DNA of 35,843 bases, taken from Bacteroidales bacterium (GTDB taxonomy: Bacteria > Bacteroidota > Bacteroidia > Bacteroidales > Porphyromonadaceae). A program made the position numbers and the translations under genes. This document shows positions 23,301 to 31,203 of this stretch, in pieces. The stretch lies in NCBI GenBank assembly GCA_004555765.1, contig SFHG01000014.1, positions 1 through 35,843 of the forward strand. The letters are read 5' to 3'. The notes below the pieces were generated by a model. The model did no database searches. It had not been told where the DNA came from and saw nothing but the letters and a program-made list of their open reading frames with translations. Position 1 is the first letter of the stretch. Each line of letters starts with the position of its first letter.

Positions 23301-23403
23301 GGTACGTACCGGGACAATCTCCTTGGTCTGTATGACGAAGGAAAAAGATACAGACCGGGACGGTCTCTTTGGTCTGTATCTCGTCAGTCGTCCGCTTCGT
23401 ACG
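23301..23403 (+). repeat. 23-bp-spaced intergenic array, copy 7 (five slots, third inverted)
   Basis: Units start at 23301 (GGTACGTACC), 23325 (GGTCTGTATG), 23347 (inverted, GATACAGACC), 23371 (GGTCTGTATC) and 23394 (GCTTCGTACG). Offsets are 24, 46, 70 and 93, exactly those of copy 4. The inverted unit is a perfect 10-bp complement of the unit at 23371 and a 9-bp complement of the unit at 23325, so two hairpins exclude each other. Confidence 0.85.
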
Positions 23404-23467
23404 GATCGGACGCGCGACTTTGCTTTCGCAGCCAAGGAGTAATAGCCATTATCCCGAAAAAAAGAGG

Positions 23468-23475
23468 TAATTTTG
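23468..23475 (+). promoter_or_regulatory. Predicted -7 box of rex
   Basis: TAATTTTG matches TAnnTTTG. It overlaps the in-frame TTG at 23473, which rules that codon out and supports the ATG at 23512. Confidence 0.5.
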
Positions 23476-23511
23476 TTCCCGGAAAAACGGATAGATATCG
23501 GCACCCATTAT

Positions 23512-24189
23512 ATGAAAGAAGAAAAGAAGAACAACTTATACTTCAATGTCCCGGAACCCGCTCTCAGACGTCTTCCTTGGTACTTGGCTTTCGTGAAAGT
23601 CCTTTTGGCACAAAACGAACCCACAGTCTCCAGTACAGTGATTTCTCGCAGTGTGGGTGTGGATGCCGCGCTTGTGGCCAAAGACCTCTCCTACGTGAAT
23701 ATCTCCGGACGCACCCGTGTGGGGTACTCGGTGCCGGAATTGGTGGATGTCCTGGAGACTTTCCTCGGGTTCTCCGAGACGCACGATGCCTACATTTTCG
23801 GTGTGGGAAGCTTGGGGTCTGCACTTCTACAGGACAGAGGTCTGAGCCAGTACGGACTGAATGTGGTCGGGGGATTCGATGTGAATCCGCTCATCACGGG
23901 GCAGGAGATCCACAATATCCCGGTTTACCACTTGGATCAGTTACCCGACGTGGCGCGCGACGACGTGGCGGTTGCGGTGTTGACCGTGCCTGTGGATAAG
24001 GCTCAAAAAGTGACCGACTTCATTGTGGAGAATAGCAATATCTCGGGAATTTGGAACTTTACCCCTTTCCGCTTGACCGTCCCTGAGCGGGTAGCTGTCC
24101 AAAATACGTCCTTATACTCCCACCTCGCAGTGCTTTTCAGCCGTTTACGCGCCCGCAAAGAGGCTACTTTCGACCTTGAGGAAGGGTGA
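23512..24189 (+). CDS. rex: Redox-sensing transcriptional repressor Rex
   Basis: Rex binds DNA when NAD+ dominates and leaves it when NADH rises, so it controls fermentation and respiration genes. The 225-residue product has an N-terminal winged helix (about residues 14-80) with the family's VSSTVISRSVGVDAALVAKD recognition region, followed by a Rossmann domain with GVGSLG at 97-102 and a C-terminal helix that swaps between subunits (SLYSHLAVLFSRLRAR). The start at 23512 gives a normal length and lies downstream of the -7 box. It is followed 21 bases later by the FAH-like gene. No obvious Rex operator (TTGTGA-N6-TCACAA) was seen in front of it. Confidence 0.92.
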   Translation: MKEEKKNNLYFNVPEPALRRLPWYLAFVKVLLAQNEPTVSSTVISRSVGVDAALVAKDLSYVNISGRTRVGYSVPELVDVLETFLGFSETHDAYIFGVGSLGSALLQDRGLSQYGLNVVGGFDVNPLITGQEIHNIPVYHLDQLPDVARDDVAVAVLTVPVDKAQKVTDFIVENSNISGIWNFTPFRLTVPERVAVQNTSLYSHLAVLFSRLRARKEATFDLEEG

Positions 24190-24210
24190 TGGGCTTCGCC
24201 CGATGGCGGT

Positions 24211-24840
24211 ATGAAGATTTTTTGCACAGAGTACCCGTTGCTTTCCCGGAACCCTTTGGGCGAAAAACCCGGGATCGGACAGATATTCCTCCGAGGCGAC
24301 AGCTCGATCAATAACTCGGGCAAAGTCCTCTCCCTCCCTTGGTGGAGCAAGGCGGTCGGGTTTGTGCCGCTCTTGGCTGTCCGAGTGGGCAGGGTGGGAC
24401 GCGCATTCGAGGCGGTGCACGCGGATCGCTACTACGAGGAGATGGCTCTCGGTATCGGTTTCGCCGATCTTGAACTCTTTAAGCGAGCCCTCGATCAGTC
24501 GGAGGATCCCTCCCTGTCCTACAACTTCGATGGTTCCCTTTTCCTGTCTTCCTTTTACCCCAAAGCCCGGTTCCCGGAAGAAATCCCGTTTGTCGACTTC
24601 AGTGGCGAAGATCGGAGCGAAGGGTGCCTTTCCGTCCGAGTCTCCGAGGAACGGATTGCGGGGACACTTGCACTTCTCAGCCGGTATTACCTGATGAAGA
24701 TGGGCGATGTCGTGACTTTTCCGCTCTCCGACTCTTTTGAGCGTGTAGCTGGGGATATGAGGCGTCTCTACGAGGGATCGGAGGGTGAAGTTTTGTTGGA
24801 TTTTGGGGTTCGGGTTTTTAGGAGTAATTTTACACCTTGA
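24211..24840 (+). CDS. FAH-fold protein, probably without metal site
   Basis: The 209-residue product resembles the short Bacteroidales members of the fumarylacetoacetate hydrolase family in order of segments: N-terminal MKIFCT, a central strand LLAVRVGRVGRAF, HADRYYEEMALGIGF and a C-terminal LLSRYYLMKMGDVVTF. Active family members bind Mg2+ or Mn2+ through an E-x-E pair in the central strand and an Asp a little later (YETELV and GIDF in relatives I know). Here the same places read FVPLLA and GIGF, so all three acidic ligands are missing. It is therefore probably not an active hydrolase. In Porphyromonas gingivalis the homologue stands just before porU and porV; here porV follows directly. 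The family assignment is from my own alignment by eye. Confidence 0.7.
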   Translation: MKIFCTEYPLLSRNPLGEKPGIGQIFLRGDSSINNSGKVLSLPWWSKAVGFVPLLAVRVGRVGRAFEAVHADRYYEEMALGIGFADLELFKRALDQSEDPSLSYNFDGSLFLSSFYPKARFPEEIPFVDFSGEDRSEGCLSVRVSEERIAGTLALLSRYYLMKMGDVVTFPLSDSFERVAGDMRRLYEGSEGEVLLDFGVRVFRSNFTP

Positions 24841-24891
24841 TGCGGGAAGAGCTTCCCGCAAAGGTTACACAGACGCAATTTTTCAGACCTG

Positions 24892-26058
24892 ATGAATAGA
24901 GCCATTTTACCCGCTCTCTTGCTTGTCCTTACGAGTGTGCTATTTGCCCGTGGTGCCTTTGCCCAAGGGGCTTCAAATGCCGTACCCGGTGACGGTCCCG
25001 TCTACTGGAGTCCGGTGATTATGGGACTGCCTTCGTTGACCATCCACCCCGATGCCCGAAGTGCCGCGATGGGCAATACAGGCCTGACGACGAGTGCGGA
25101 TGCTTATGGCATCTATCACAATATGAGCAAAATGGGGTTCCTCGAAAACTCTTGGGGACTCTCTGCTACTTATACCCCCTGGATGACCTCTTTCGGAGTG
25201 AAAGGGATGAGCTTTTCTTTCTTGACGGGCTACTATTCTTTCGAGTCGGCAACTGGGATGAGGCACAGTCTTGCGGCTTCCGCCAGGTACTTCAGGGTAG
25301 GGGAGACACTGGCCTTTATGACGAACACCATGGCACCTGTGACGGTACATCCGTATGAGCTTGCGGTCGATCTGGGGTATGCTCTTCGCTTGAATCGGAA
25401 TTGGAGCGTGGGTGCAGCTCTGAGATACGCCATGAGCGACTACAACACCGTCTCGTCCGGCATTTCCGGGAAAGCGGGTACCGTCCTTGGTGACGTCTCC
25501 GTATCATACCGCAGACCGTTTGTGGCAGCAGCTAAAGATATGGAAGTTACGGCGGCTTTGGCTTTGAATAACATAGGTGGCAAACTCACCCACGACGGTG
25601 GCAAAAGCTACCTCTTCTCGCCCGCCGTGATGCGGCTGGGCGTGGGACTGAAGACCGACTTTACGGCACTTCACAAGCTTGGGGTACACGTGGAAGCGAG
25701 CAAGTTTATGGCACCGACGTTCCCGGGGAACGGCAGCCCGGAGGAGCTCTCCAAGTACTATTCTATGAGCGTCTTCGAGGGGCTTTTTGGTTCTTTCGCG
25801 GATGCGAAGGGCGGCAGCGCCGAGGAGTTTAAAGAAGTGGCTTGGGGTCTGGGTGTCGAATACAACTATGCGGACCGGCTTTTCGGTCGTGCGGGGTATT
25901 ACTACCAGCACGCCTCCAAAGGAACGGGTACCGGTCTGACGATCGGTGCGGGGGTGAAGTACGAGATGGTGACGGTGGATGTCTCCTATCTCCTGGCTTC
26001 CAAGCCGGACTCTCCCCTCAATAACACGCTTAGGGTCGGCGTGACTTTGGACTTCTGA
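24892..26058 (+). CDS. porV: Type IX secretion system outer-membrane protein PorV (LptO)
   Basis: PorV is a FadL-like 14-strand barrel that takes T9SS cargo from the SprA/Sov translocon and delivers it to the PorU sortase on the cell surface. The 388-residue product has a signal peptide (LLLVLTSVLFARGAFAQG) and the family pattern ITIHPDARSAAMGNTGLTTS-like sequence near residue 52 (here LTIHPDARSAAMGNTG), NMSKMGF and a C-terminal phenylalanine in LRVGVTLDF. Length agrees with PorV of P. gingivalis (about 390). The 51-base gap before it contains no room for porU, which in P. gingivalis stands between the FAH-like gene and porV. Downstream lies ispF, as in P. gingivalis. Confidence 0.92.
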   Translation: MNRAILPALLLVLTSVLFARGAFAQGASNAVPGDGPVYWSPVIMGLPSLTIHPDARSAAMGNTGLTTSADAYGIYHNMSKMGFLENSWGLSATYTPWMTSFGVKGMSFSFLTGYYSFESATGMRHSLAASARYFRVGETLAFMTNTMAPVTVHPYELAVDLGYALRLNRNWSVGAALRYAMSDYNTVSSGISGKAGTVLGDVSVSYRRPFVAAAKDMEVTAALALNNIGGKLTHDGGKSYLFSPAVMRLGVGLKTDFTALHKLGVHVEASKFMAPTFPGNGSPEELSKYYSMSVFEGLFGSFADAKGGSAEEFKEVAWGLGVEYNYADRLFGRAGYYYQHASKGTGTGLTIGAGVKYEMVTVDVSYLLASKPDSPLNNTLRVGVTLDF

Positions 26059-26088
26059 TCTCTGACTTGCGGTGAAGTGAAGAATCGG

Positions 26089-26168
26089 GATACAGACCGA
26101 AAAAAGTAAAAGATACGGATCCGGACGAGAACGAGACACAGACAGAAGTTTTCTCCCGGGTCTGTACC
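26089..26168 (-). repeat. 23-bp-spaced intergenic array, copy 8 (reverse orientation)
   Basis: Read on the minus strand, units start at 26168 (GGTACAGACC), 26144 (TGTCTGTGTC), 26121 (GATCCGTATC) and 26098 (GGTCTGTATC). Steps are 24, 23, 23, the same order as in copies 1 and 2 on the plus strand. The array lies between porV and ispF. Confidence 0.85.
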
Positions 26169-26215
26169 TCTCCGCGTCGTGACAGGGAGCGTAATTTTTG
26201 CGAAGATAAAGAACG

Positions 26216-26719
26216 ATGACAAAACTACCCATACGGATAGGTCAAGGATATGACGTGCACCGCTTTGCAAGCGGTCGAGAGCTCCGGCTCGGCGGGGTGC
26301 TTATCCCTTTTGAAAAAGGGCTTCTGGGACACTCGGATGCCGATGTACTCCTCCACGCCATTTCGGATGCGCTCCTCGGGGCTCTTGCCTTGCGGGACAT
26401 AGGATTCCACTTCTCGGACACGGATCCCGTGTATGAGGGTGCAGACTCCAAGGTACTCTTGGGTAAAGTCTTTGAAATGGTTGTCGCTTCCGGTTACAAG
26501 GTAGGGAATATCGATGCTACCGTCATCGCAGAGCGCCCCAAGATTAACCCGCATATCCCGGCGATGGTTACAGTCATCGCCGGCATCCTTAAGGCAAACG
26601 AAGACCAAATCTCAATAAAGGCAACGACGAACGAAAAAATGGGGTTCGCCGGTCGTGAGGAGGGTATCGCGGCAACAGCCGTGGCACTGCTCCTCTTAGG
26701 AGAGACACAGAAGAAATAA
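26216..26719 (+). CDS. ispF: 2-C-methyl-D-erythritol 2,4-cyclodiphosphate synthase
   Basis: Cyclises CDP-methylerythritol 2-phosphate, the fifth step of the MEP isoprenoid pathway. The 167-residue product has the zinc ligands Asp13 and His15 in GYDVHRF and a third histidine in LGHSDADVLLHAI, plus DIGFHFSDTDP and the C-terminal TTNEKMGFAGREEGIA that lines the cytidine pocket. Length is normal. The start 26216 follows a TAATTTTTG that is close to a -7 box. It is followed 7 bases later by panD. Another MEP gene, dxs, is at 33563. Confidence 0.96.
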   Translation: MTKLPIRIGQGYDVHRFASGRELRLGGVLIPFEKGLLGHSDADVLLHAISDALLGALALRDIGFHFSDTDPVYEGADSKVLLGKVFEMVVASGYKVGNIDATVIAERPKINPHIPAMVTVIAGILKANEDQISIKATTNEKMGFAGREEGIAATAVALLLLGETQKK

Positions 26720-26726
26720 AAAGGCT

Positions 26727-27086
26727 ATGTTTTTACACGTACTTAAGTCCAAGATACACCGGGTAAAAGTCACCGATGCCAATCTTAATTACATCGGAAG
26801 CATTACCGTGGATCCGCTCCTCTTGGAGGCGGCAGGCATACTGCCGAACGAAAAAGTTCAGGTCGTCAATAACAATAACGGAGCCCGCATCGAGACCTAC
26901 GCCATCGAAGGGAAAAGAGGCTCGGGAGAGATTTGCCTCAATGGCGCCGCCGCCCGGCACTTCATCCCGGGAGACATCGTCCTCATCATTGCCTACGCCA
27001 TCGTTACGGAAGAAGAGGCCAAGACCTTCAAGCCCACCGTGATTTTTCCCGATACCGAAACCAACCTTTTGAAAGAAAGCAAATGA
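26727..27086 (+). CDS. panD: Aspartate 1-decarboxylase
   Basis: Makes beta-alanine from aspartate for pantothenate and CoA synthesis. The proenzyme of 119 residues cuts itself between Gly24 and Ser25, and the sequence YIGS at 22-25 places these exactly where the family has them; the new N-terminal Ser becomes the pyruvoyl group. Further family features are SKIHRVKVT at 8-16, NNNNGARIETY and the LNGAAARH segment. The stop overlaps the argS start (ATGA), so the two are coupled, a link that is positional rather than metabolic. Confidence 0.96.
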   Translation: MFLHVLKSKIHRVKVTDANLNYIGSITVDPLLLEAAGILPNEKVQVVNNNNGARIETYAIEGKRGSGEICLNGAAARHFIPGDIVLIIAYAIVTEEEAKTFKPTVIFPDTETNLLKESK

Positions 27087-28900
27087 CAAACATTACCATA
27101 GAAGAGAAACTGAGGGGCTTTATCTCGGAAGCGCTCTCCGGTCTGTACGGTGTGTCCTTCGACACCAAGGATATCTCGCTGCAGCCTACGAAGAAAGAAT
27201 TTGAGGGACAGTACACTTTCGTCGTCTTCCCGCTCCTGAAGGTTAGTCGAAAGAAGCCTGAAGCAACGGCCGAAGAAATAGGGACTAAGCTCCTTGAGTC
27301 ACACCCGGAAGCTGTGGAGAAGTACAACGTAGTCAAGGGATTCCTTAACCTCAGTCTCCGGACCTCTTTCTTCCTCTCTCAGCTCCTCGAGGACTATGGC
27401 ACAGAGGATTTCGGTATAAAGCCCGTGGACGAAAAGGCTCCGCTCTACATGGTGGAATACTCCTCCCCGAATACCAATAAACCCCTCCACCTCGGTCACG
27501 TACGTAATAATCTCCTCGGGTACAGTATCGCGACAATTCTTGCCGCCAACGGGAATAGGGTGGTCAAAACGAATATCGTCAACGACCGCGGTGTACACAT
27601 CTGCAAGTCGATGCTGGCTTGGCAGAAGTGGGGCGAAGGGACGACTCCGGAAAGCACGGGGATGAAGGGTGATCAGTTTGTGGGTGAGTATTACGTCCTT
27701 TTCGGAACCAAGCTTGCGGAAGAGAAGAAAGCGCTTATGACCGAAAAAGGGCTTAGCGAAGAAGAAGCCGAGGAGCAGAGCTCCCTTATGGCAGAAGTCC
27801 GTGAGATGCTGCAGAAGTGGGAGGCAGGCGACGAAGCCGTACGCAGTCTCTGGAGTATGATGAACTCTTGGGTATACGAAGGCTTCGCAGTGACCTACAA
27901 GGCGCTCGGAGTGGACTTCGACAAGATTTACTATGAGAGCGACACGTATCTCGTGGGTAAGGAAGAAGTGCTCCGTGGTCTGAAAGAGGGTATCTTCGTG
28001 CAAGACCCGGACGGTTCCGTCTGGGCGGATCTCACGGATGCCGGACTGGACCGTAAGATTCTACTCAGAGCAGACGGCACGAGTGTTTACATCACTCAGG
28101 ACATCGGCACGGCCAAGACCCGCTTTCGCGATTATCCCATCGACAAGATGGTTTACGTGGTGGGTAACGAGCAGGAGTACCACTTCCAAGTCCTTTCCAT
28201 CATCCTTGACCGCCTCGGTTTCGAGTTTGGGAAGGGGCTTAAACACTTCTCATACGGTATGGTCTCCCTGCCCGACGGTAGCAAGATCAAGAGCAGGGAA
28301 GGCACGCGCGTGGATGCCGACGACTTGATTCAGAAAATGACGGATCAGGCGTACGAGGTCTCTTCGAGCTTGGAGAAAATGACGGATATGCCCGAGGAAG
28401 AGCGCCGTGAAGTCTCCCGCATCGTGGGGCTTGGGGCACTCAAGTATTTCATCCTCAAAGTAGATCCCAAGAAGAATATGCTCTTTGACCCGTTTGAAAC
28501 CATCAATTTCAACGGCAATACCGGTCCCTTCATCCAATACACCTACGCCCGCATCAAAAGCCTCCTCAGACTCGCCGGGGAGCGTGGAATAGCGCCGATG
28601 ACCGCCCTTCCCGAGACAGGTGGGGTGGCACTTTCGGAAAAAGAAATCGCACTAATCCAGAGACTGGACGATTTCCGCGGCATCATCGACTCCGCGGCCA
28701 CCGAAATGAATCCCGGTACGGTCTGCAACTACGTGTACGAGCTGGTGAAGGAGTTCAATCAGTTTTACCACGACCACTCCGTACTCGGCGAGACGAACGA
28801 GACGGTAAGGGCATTCCGGCTCTCGCTCTCCGCCCTCACTGCCCGCGTGATTAAGACCGGGTTCGGCATCCTCGGCATTGAGGTACCGGAGCGGATGTGA
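27083..28900 (+). CDS. argS: Arginine--tRNA ligase
   Basis: Charges tRNA-Arg. The 605-residue class I synthetase starts at 27083, overlapping panD by 4 bases; the open frame goes on 50 codons upstream but lies inside panD. Visible landmarks are the N-terminal Add1 domain (residues 1-110), the HIGH signature as HLGHVRNN in NTNKPLHLGHVRNN, a degenerate KMSKS loop as SKIKSREG, typical of ArgRS, and the anticodon-binding DALR domain with NPGTVCNYVYELVKEFNQFY. The C-terminus VPERM matches the conserved end of the family. No terminator was recognised after the gene; an array follows. Confidence 0.97.
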   Translation: MTNITIEEKLRGFISEALSGLYGVSFDTKDISLQPTKKEFEGQYTFVVFPLLKVSRKKPEATAEEIGTKLLESHPEAVEKYNVVKGFLNLSLRTSFFLSQLLEDYGTEDFGIKPVDEKAPLYMVEYSSPNTNKPLHLGHVRNNLLGYSIATILAANGNRVVKTNIVNDRGVHICKSMLAWQKWGEGTTPESTGMKGDQFVGEYYVLFGTKLAEEKKALMTEKGLSEEEAEEQSSLMAEVREMLQKWEAGDEAVRSLWSMMNSWVYEGFAVTYKALGVDFDKIYYESDTYLVGKEEVLRGLKEGIFVQDPDGSVWADLTDAGLDRKILLRADGTSVYITQDIGTAKTRFRDYPIDKMVYVVGNEQEYHFQVLSIILDRLGFEFGKGLKHFSYGMVSLPDGSKIKSREGTRVDADDLIQKMTDQAYEVSSSLEKMTDMPEEERREVSRIVGLGALKYFILKVDPKKNMLFDPFETINFNGNTGPFIQYTYARIKSLLRLAGERGIAPMTALPETGGVALSEKEIALIQRLDDFRGIIDSAATEMNPGTVCNYVYELVKEFNQFYHDHSVLGETNETVRAFRLSLSALTARVIKTGFGILGIEVPERM

Positions 28901-28949
28901 TGAGTGTCCCGGGAGGCAGACAGATCTCCAAGAAAAGCGGAGCTGATTT

Positions 28950-29029
28950 GGTACAGACCGGGAAGATGAAAAGACCCGTACCCAAATTTGCGGGAGACCC
29001 GTACCGGGAGAAATTTTTCGACCTGTATG
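28950..29029 (-). repeat. 23-bp-spaced intergenic array, copy 9 (reverse orientation)
   Basis: Units cover 28950-28959, 28973-28982, 28996-29005 and 29020-29029. Read on the minus strand they are CATACAGGTC, GGTACGGGTC, GGTACGGGTC and GGTCTGTACC, with steps 24, 23, 23. The array sits between argS and the deaminase gene. Confidence 0.8.
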
Positions 29030-29070
29030 AGGGCAAAGTAGCGATTGTAAGCGTTTTTTGAAGAAGGATT

Positions 29071-29508
29071 ATGATAGAAAAGCAGACTCAAGTGGACAGA
29101 AGGTATCTCCGGATGGCGAAGATCTGGGGCGAAAACTCCTACTGTACCCGTCTCCAAGTAGGGGCATTGCTCGTCAAAGACAAACGTATCATTTCCGACG
29201 GCTACAACGGTACTCCGTCAGGCTTCGAGAATATATGCGAGGACGACGACAATAGAACCAAACCCTATGTCCTTCACGCCGAAGCCAACGCCATCACCAA
29301 GGTCGCTGCCTCCAGCAACGACAGTACCGGAGCCACGATTTACGTCACCCACGCGCCTTGCCTTGAGTGCGCCAAGCTGATTATCCAGGCCGGTATCAAA
29401 AGAATTGTTTTCGCGGAGAAATACCGCCTCACTGAGGGCATCGATTTGCTCGAAAGAGCCGGTCTCGAAGTGGTGCAGTTGCCTTTTGTAGAGGCAAAGG
29501 AAGAGTAA
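29071..29508 (+). CDS. dCMP deaminase family protein
   Basis: Deaminates dCMP to dUMP for thymidylate synthesis. The 145-residue product has the zinc-deaminase signature: His69-Ala-Glu71 in VLHAEANAI and the cysteines 97 and 100 in APCLECAK. The N-terminal YCTRLQVGALLVKD and NGTPSGFENICED segments are typical of bacterial dCMP deaminases (ComEB-like). Length is normal. It begins about 40 bases after the repeat array and is followed 6 bases later by the S41 protease gene, so it opens a probable operon running to the cyclo-ligase gene. Confidence 0.92.
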   Translation: MIEKQTQVDRRYLRMAKIWGENSYCTRLQVGALLVKDKRIISDGYNGTPSGFENICEDDDNRTKPYVLHAEANAITKVAASSNDSTGATIYVTHAPCLECAKLIIQAGIKRIVFAEKYRLTEGIDLLERAGLEVVQLPFVEAKEE

Positions 29509-29514
29509 AGCGTT

Positions 29515-31200
29515 ATGAAGAAACTGCTCAAATACATCGTAGGTATCATCCTCATAGTCGGGGTCGGCATCGCCGGGTATTTCGTGGGACAGAAGAACCG
29601 CACGATTTACCTCATCGGCAGTAAGAATATGTCTGCCCTCGATAAGCTCGAAGCGACGCTCGACCTTGTGGAGAAATACTACGTCGACAGCATAGACCCC
29701 GAGTACCTTGTGCGGGACTTGATTCCCACCTTGATGGCTCAGCTCGATCCGCATTCCTCCTACCTGACGGCTGAGGAGCGCAAGGCTGAGGCAGAGAGTA
29801 TGGAGGGGGCTTTTTACGGTATTGGGGTTACGTTTAATTACCTCCTTGATACCGTCGTGATTCTTGATGTGGTTCCAGGAGGTCCGTCTGACCTTGCAGG
29901 CATTCGTGCCGGTGAGCGCATCATCAAAGTGGACGGTGTATCGTACGAGGGACTAAAGATCACGGCCGACTCCGTACGTTCCCGACTGAAAGGCGCTGAC
30001 GGCAGTTTCGTAAAGCTGACGCTCCGTGACCCCGACAAAGGGACGACGAGGGATGTGTCCGTGAAGCGCGGGGCAGTCACAATCAGCACCGTCGGTGCCT
30101 CGTATCTCAGAAGTGACTCCCTCGGGGTGATTAAGCTTGGCTCTTTCGGTGCAAATACTTATTCCGACTTTATGACCGCTTACGCCCGTCTCCATCAGAA
30201 GGGCGCGAAGGGTATCATCCTTGATGTCCGGGGCAATCCAGGTGGCGTACTCGAGGCAGCCCTCCAAGTGAGCAACGAGATGTTGCCTCCGGGATCTCTC
30301 ATTATGTATATGGAGGGGAAGAATGTTCCGAGAGAAGACTTCAATAGTGACGGCACCGGATCGCTCATAGGTCTGCCTCTGTATGTCCTTATTGACGAAC
30401 TCTCCGCCTCTGCTTCCGAGATCGTGTCGGGAGCCTTGCAGGATAATGACGCTGCGATTATCCTTGGGCGGCGTTCTTTCGGAAAAGGACTGGTTCAAAA
30501 ACTCTTTGAGTACAGGGACGGCTCATCCATCCACCTTACGATCGCACGCTACTATACCCCGAGCGGACGCTCCATACAAAGGAAGTACACCCTCGGAGAC
30601 GAAGAGGCGTACAATAAAGACTGGTTCGACCGGATTGCGGGTGGCGAACTCTTTAACCGCGACTCCATACACTTCGACCCTGCGCTGCTTTACCATACGG
30701 CAGGCGGAAGACCCGTCTACGGCGGGGGCGGCATTATGCCCGACATCTTCATCCCTCAGGACACGATCGGACTTAATGCCTATACCAATCAGATCTTCTC
30801 TGCGGGCGTGATTCCGGACTTTGCTTTCAGATACGCCGACAAATACCGCAAGATTCTCAAGCGGATTAAGTCCTCAGACGATGGAGTCGCGTTCCTCCGG
30901 AGGCAAAACCTCGTCTGGAAGATGGCAAGCTATGCCAACGACAAGTACGGTATCCGGGTGCGTTCTTATCTCGTGAACCAGGCCAAGTCCCGCCTTGAGA
31001 CCCTCATCATATCCGGCATCCTTTCCTACACCTACGGGCGTGATGCTTCAGAGGAGTACCTCGAGCGGGAAGACCCCACGATGCTTGCCGTCGATGATCT
31101 TTTCAAGAGAGGCATATACTCCCCTATGGATATTCCGGACGATAAGGTGCTTCTCAAAGACGAAATAGTGGAGCAGGTAAAAGACTCTGTACGGGAATAA
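29515..31200 (+). CDS. S41 family carboxyl-terminal processing peptidase
   Basis: A periplasm-facing serine protease of the CtpA/Prc type. The 561-residue product starts with one membrane segment (KYIVGIILIVGVGIAGYFVG), then an N-terminal helical part, a PDZ domain near residues 95-185 (FYGIGVTFNYL, VVPGGPSDLAGIRAGERI) and the S41 domain. The catalytic pair is visible as Ser301 in SASASEIVSGA and Lys324 in SFGKGLVQ. The C-terminal part of about 200 residues is longer than in CtpA but normal for Bacteroidetes. It processes or degrades envelope proteins; its substrate cannot be told from the sequence. It follows the deaminase gene by 6 bases and precedes the cyclo-ligase gene by 3. Confidence 0.94.
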   Translation: MKKLLKYIVGIILIVGVGIAGYFVGQKNRTIYLIGSKNMSALDKLEATLDLVEKYYVDSIDPEYLVRDLIPTLMAQLDPHSSYLTAEERKAEAESMEGAFYGIGVTFNYLLDTVVILDVVPGGPSDLAGIRAGERIIKVDGVSYEGLKITADSVRSRLKGADGSFVKLTLRDPDKGTTRDVSVKRGAVTISTVGASYLRSDSLGVIKLGSFGANTYSDFMTAYARLHQKGAKGIILDVRGNPGGVLEAALQVSNEMLPPGSLIMYMEGKNVPREDFNSDGTGSLIGLPLYVLIDELSASASEIVSGALQDNDAAIILGRRSFGKGLVQKLFEYRDGSSIHLTIARYYTPSGRSIQRKYTLGDEEAYNKDWFDRIAGGELFNRDSIHFDPALLYHTAGGRPVYGGGGIMPDIFIPQDTIGLNAYTNQIFSAGVIPDFAFRYADKYRKILKRIKSSDDGVAFLRRQNLVWKMASYANDKYGIRVRSYLVNQAKSRLETLIISGILSYTYGRDASEEYLEREDPTMLAVDDLFKRGIYSPMDIPDDKVLLKDEIVEQVKDSVRE

Positions 31201-31203
31201 GAA

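Noticed and set aside
23401..23511. Rex operator upstream of rex.
   Set aside because: No TTGTGA-N6-TCACAA-like palindrome could be found in the gap.
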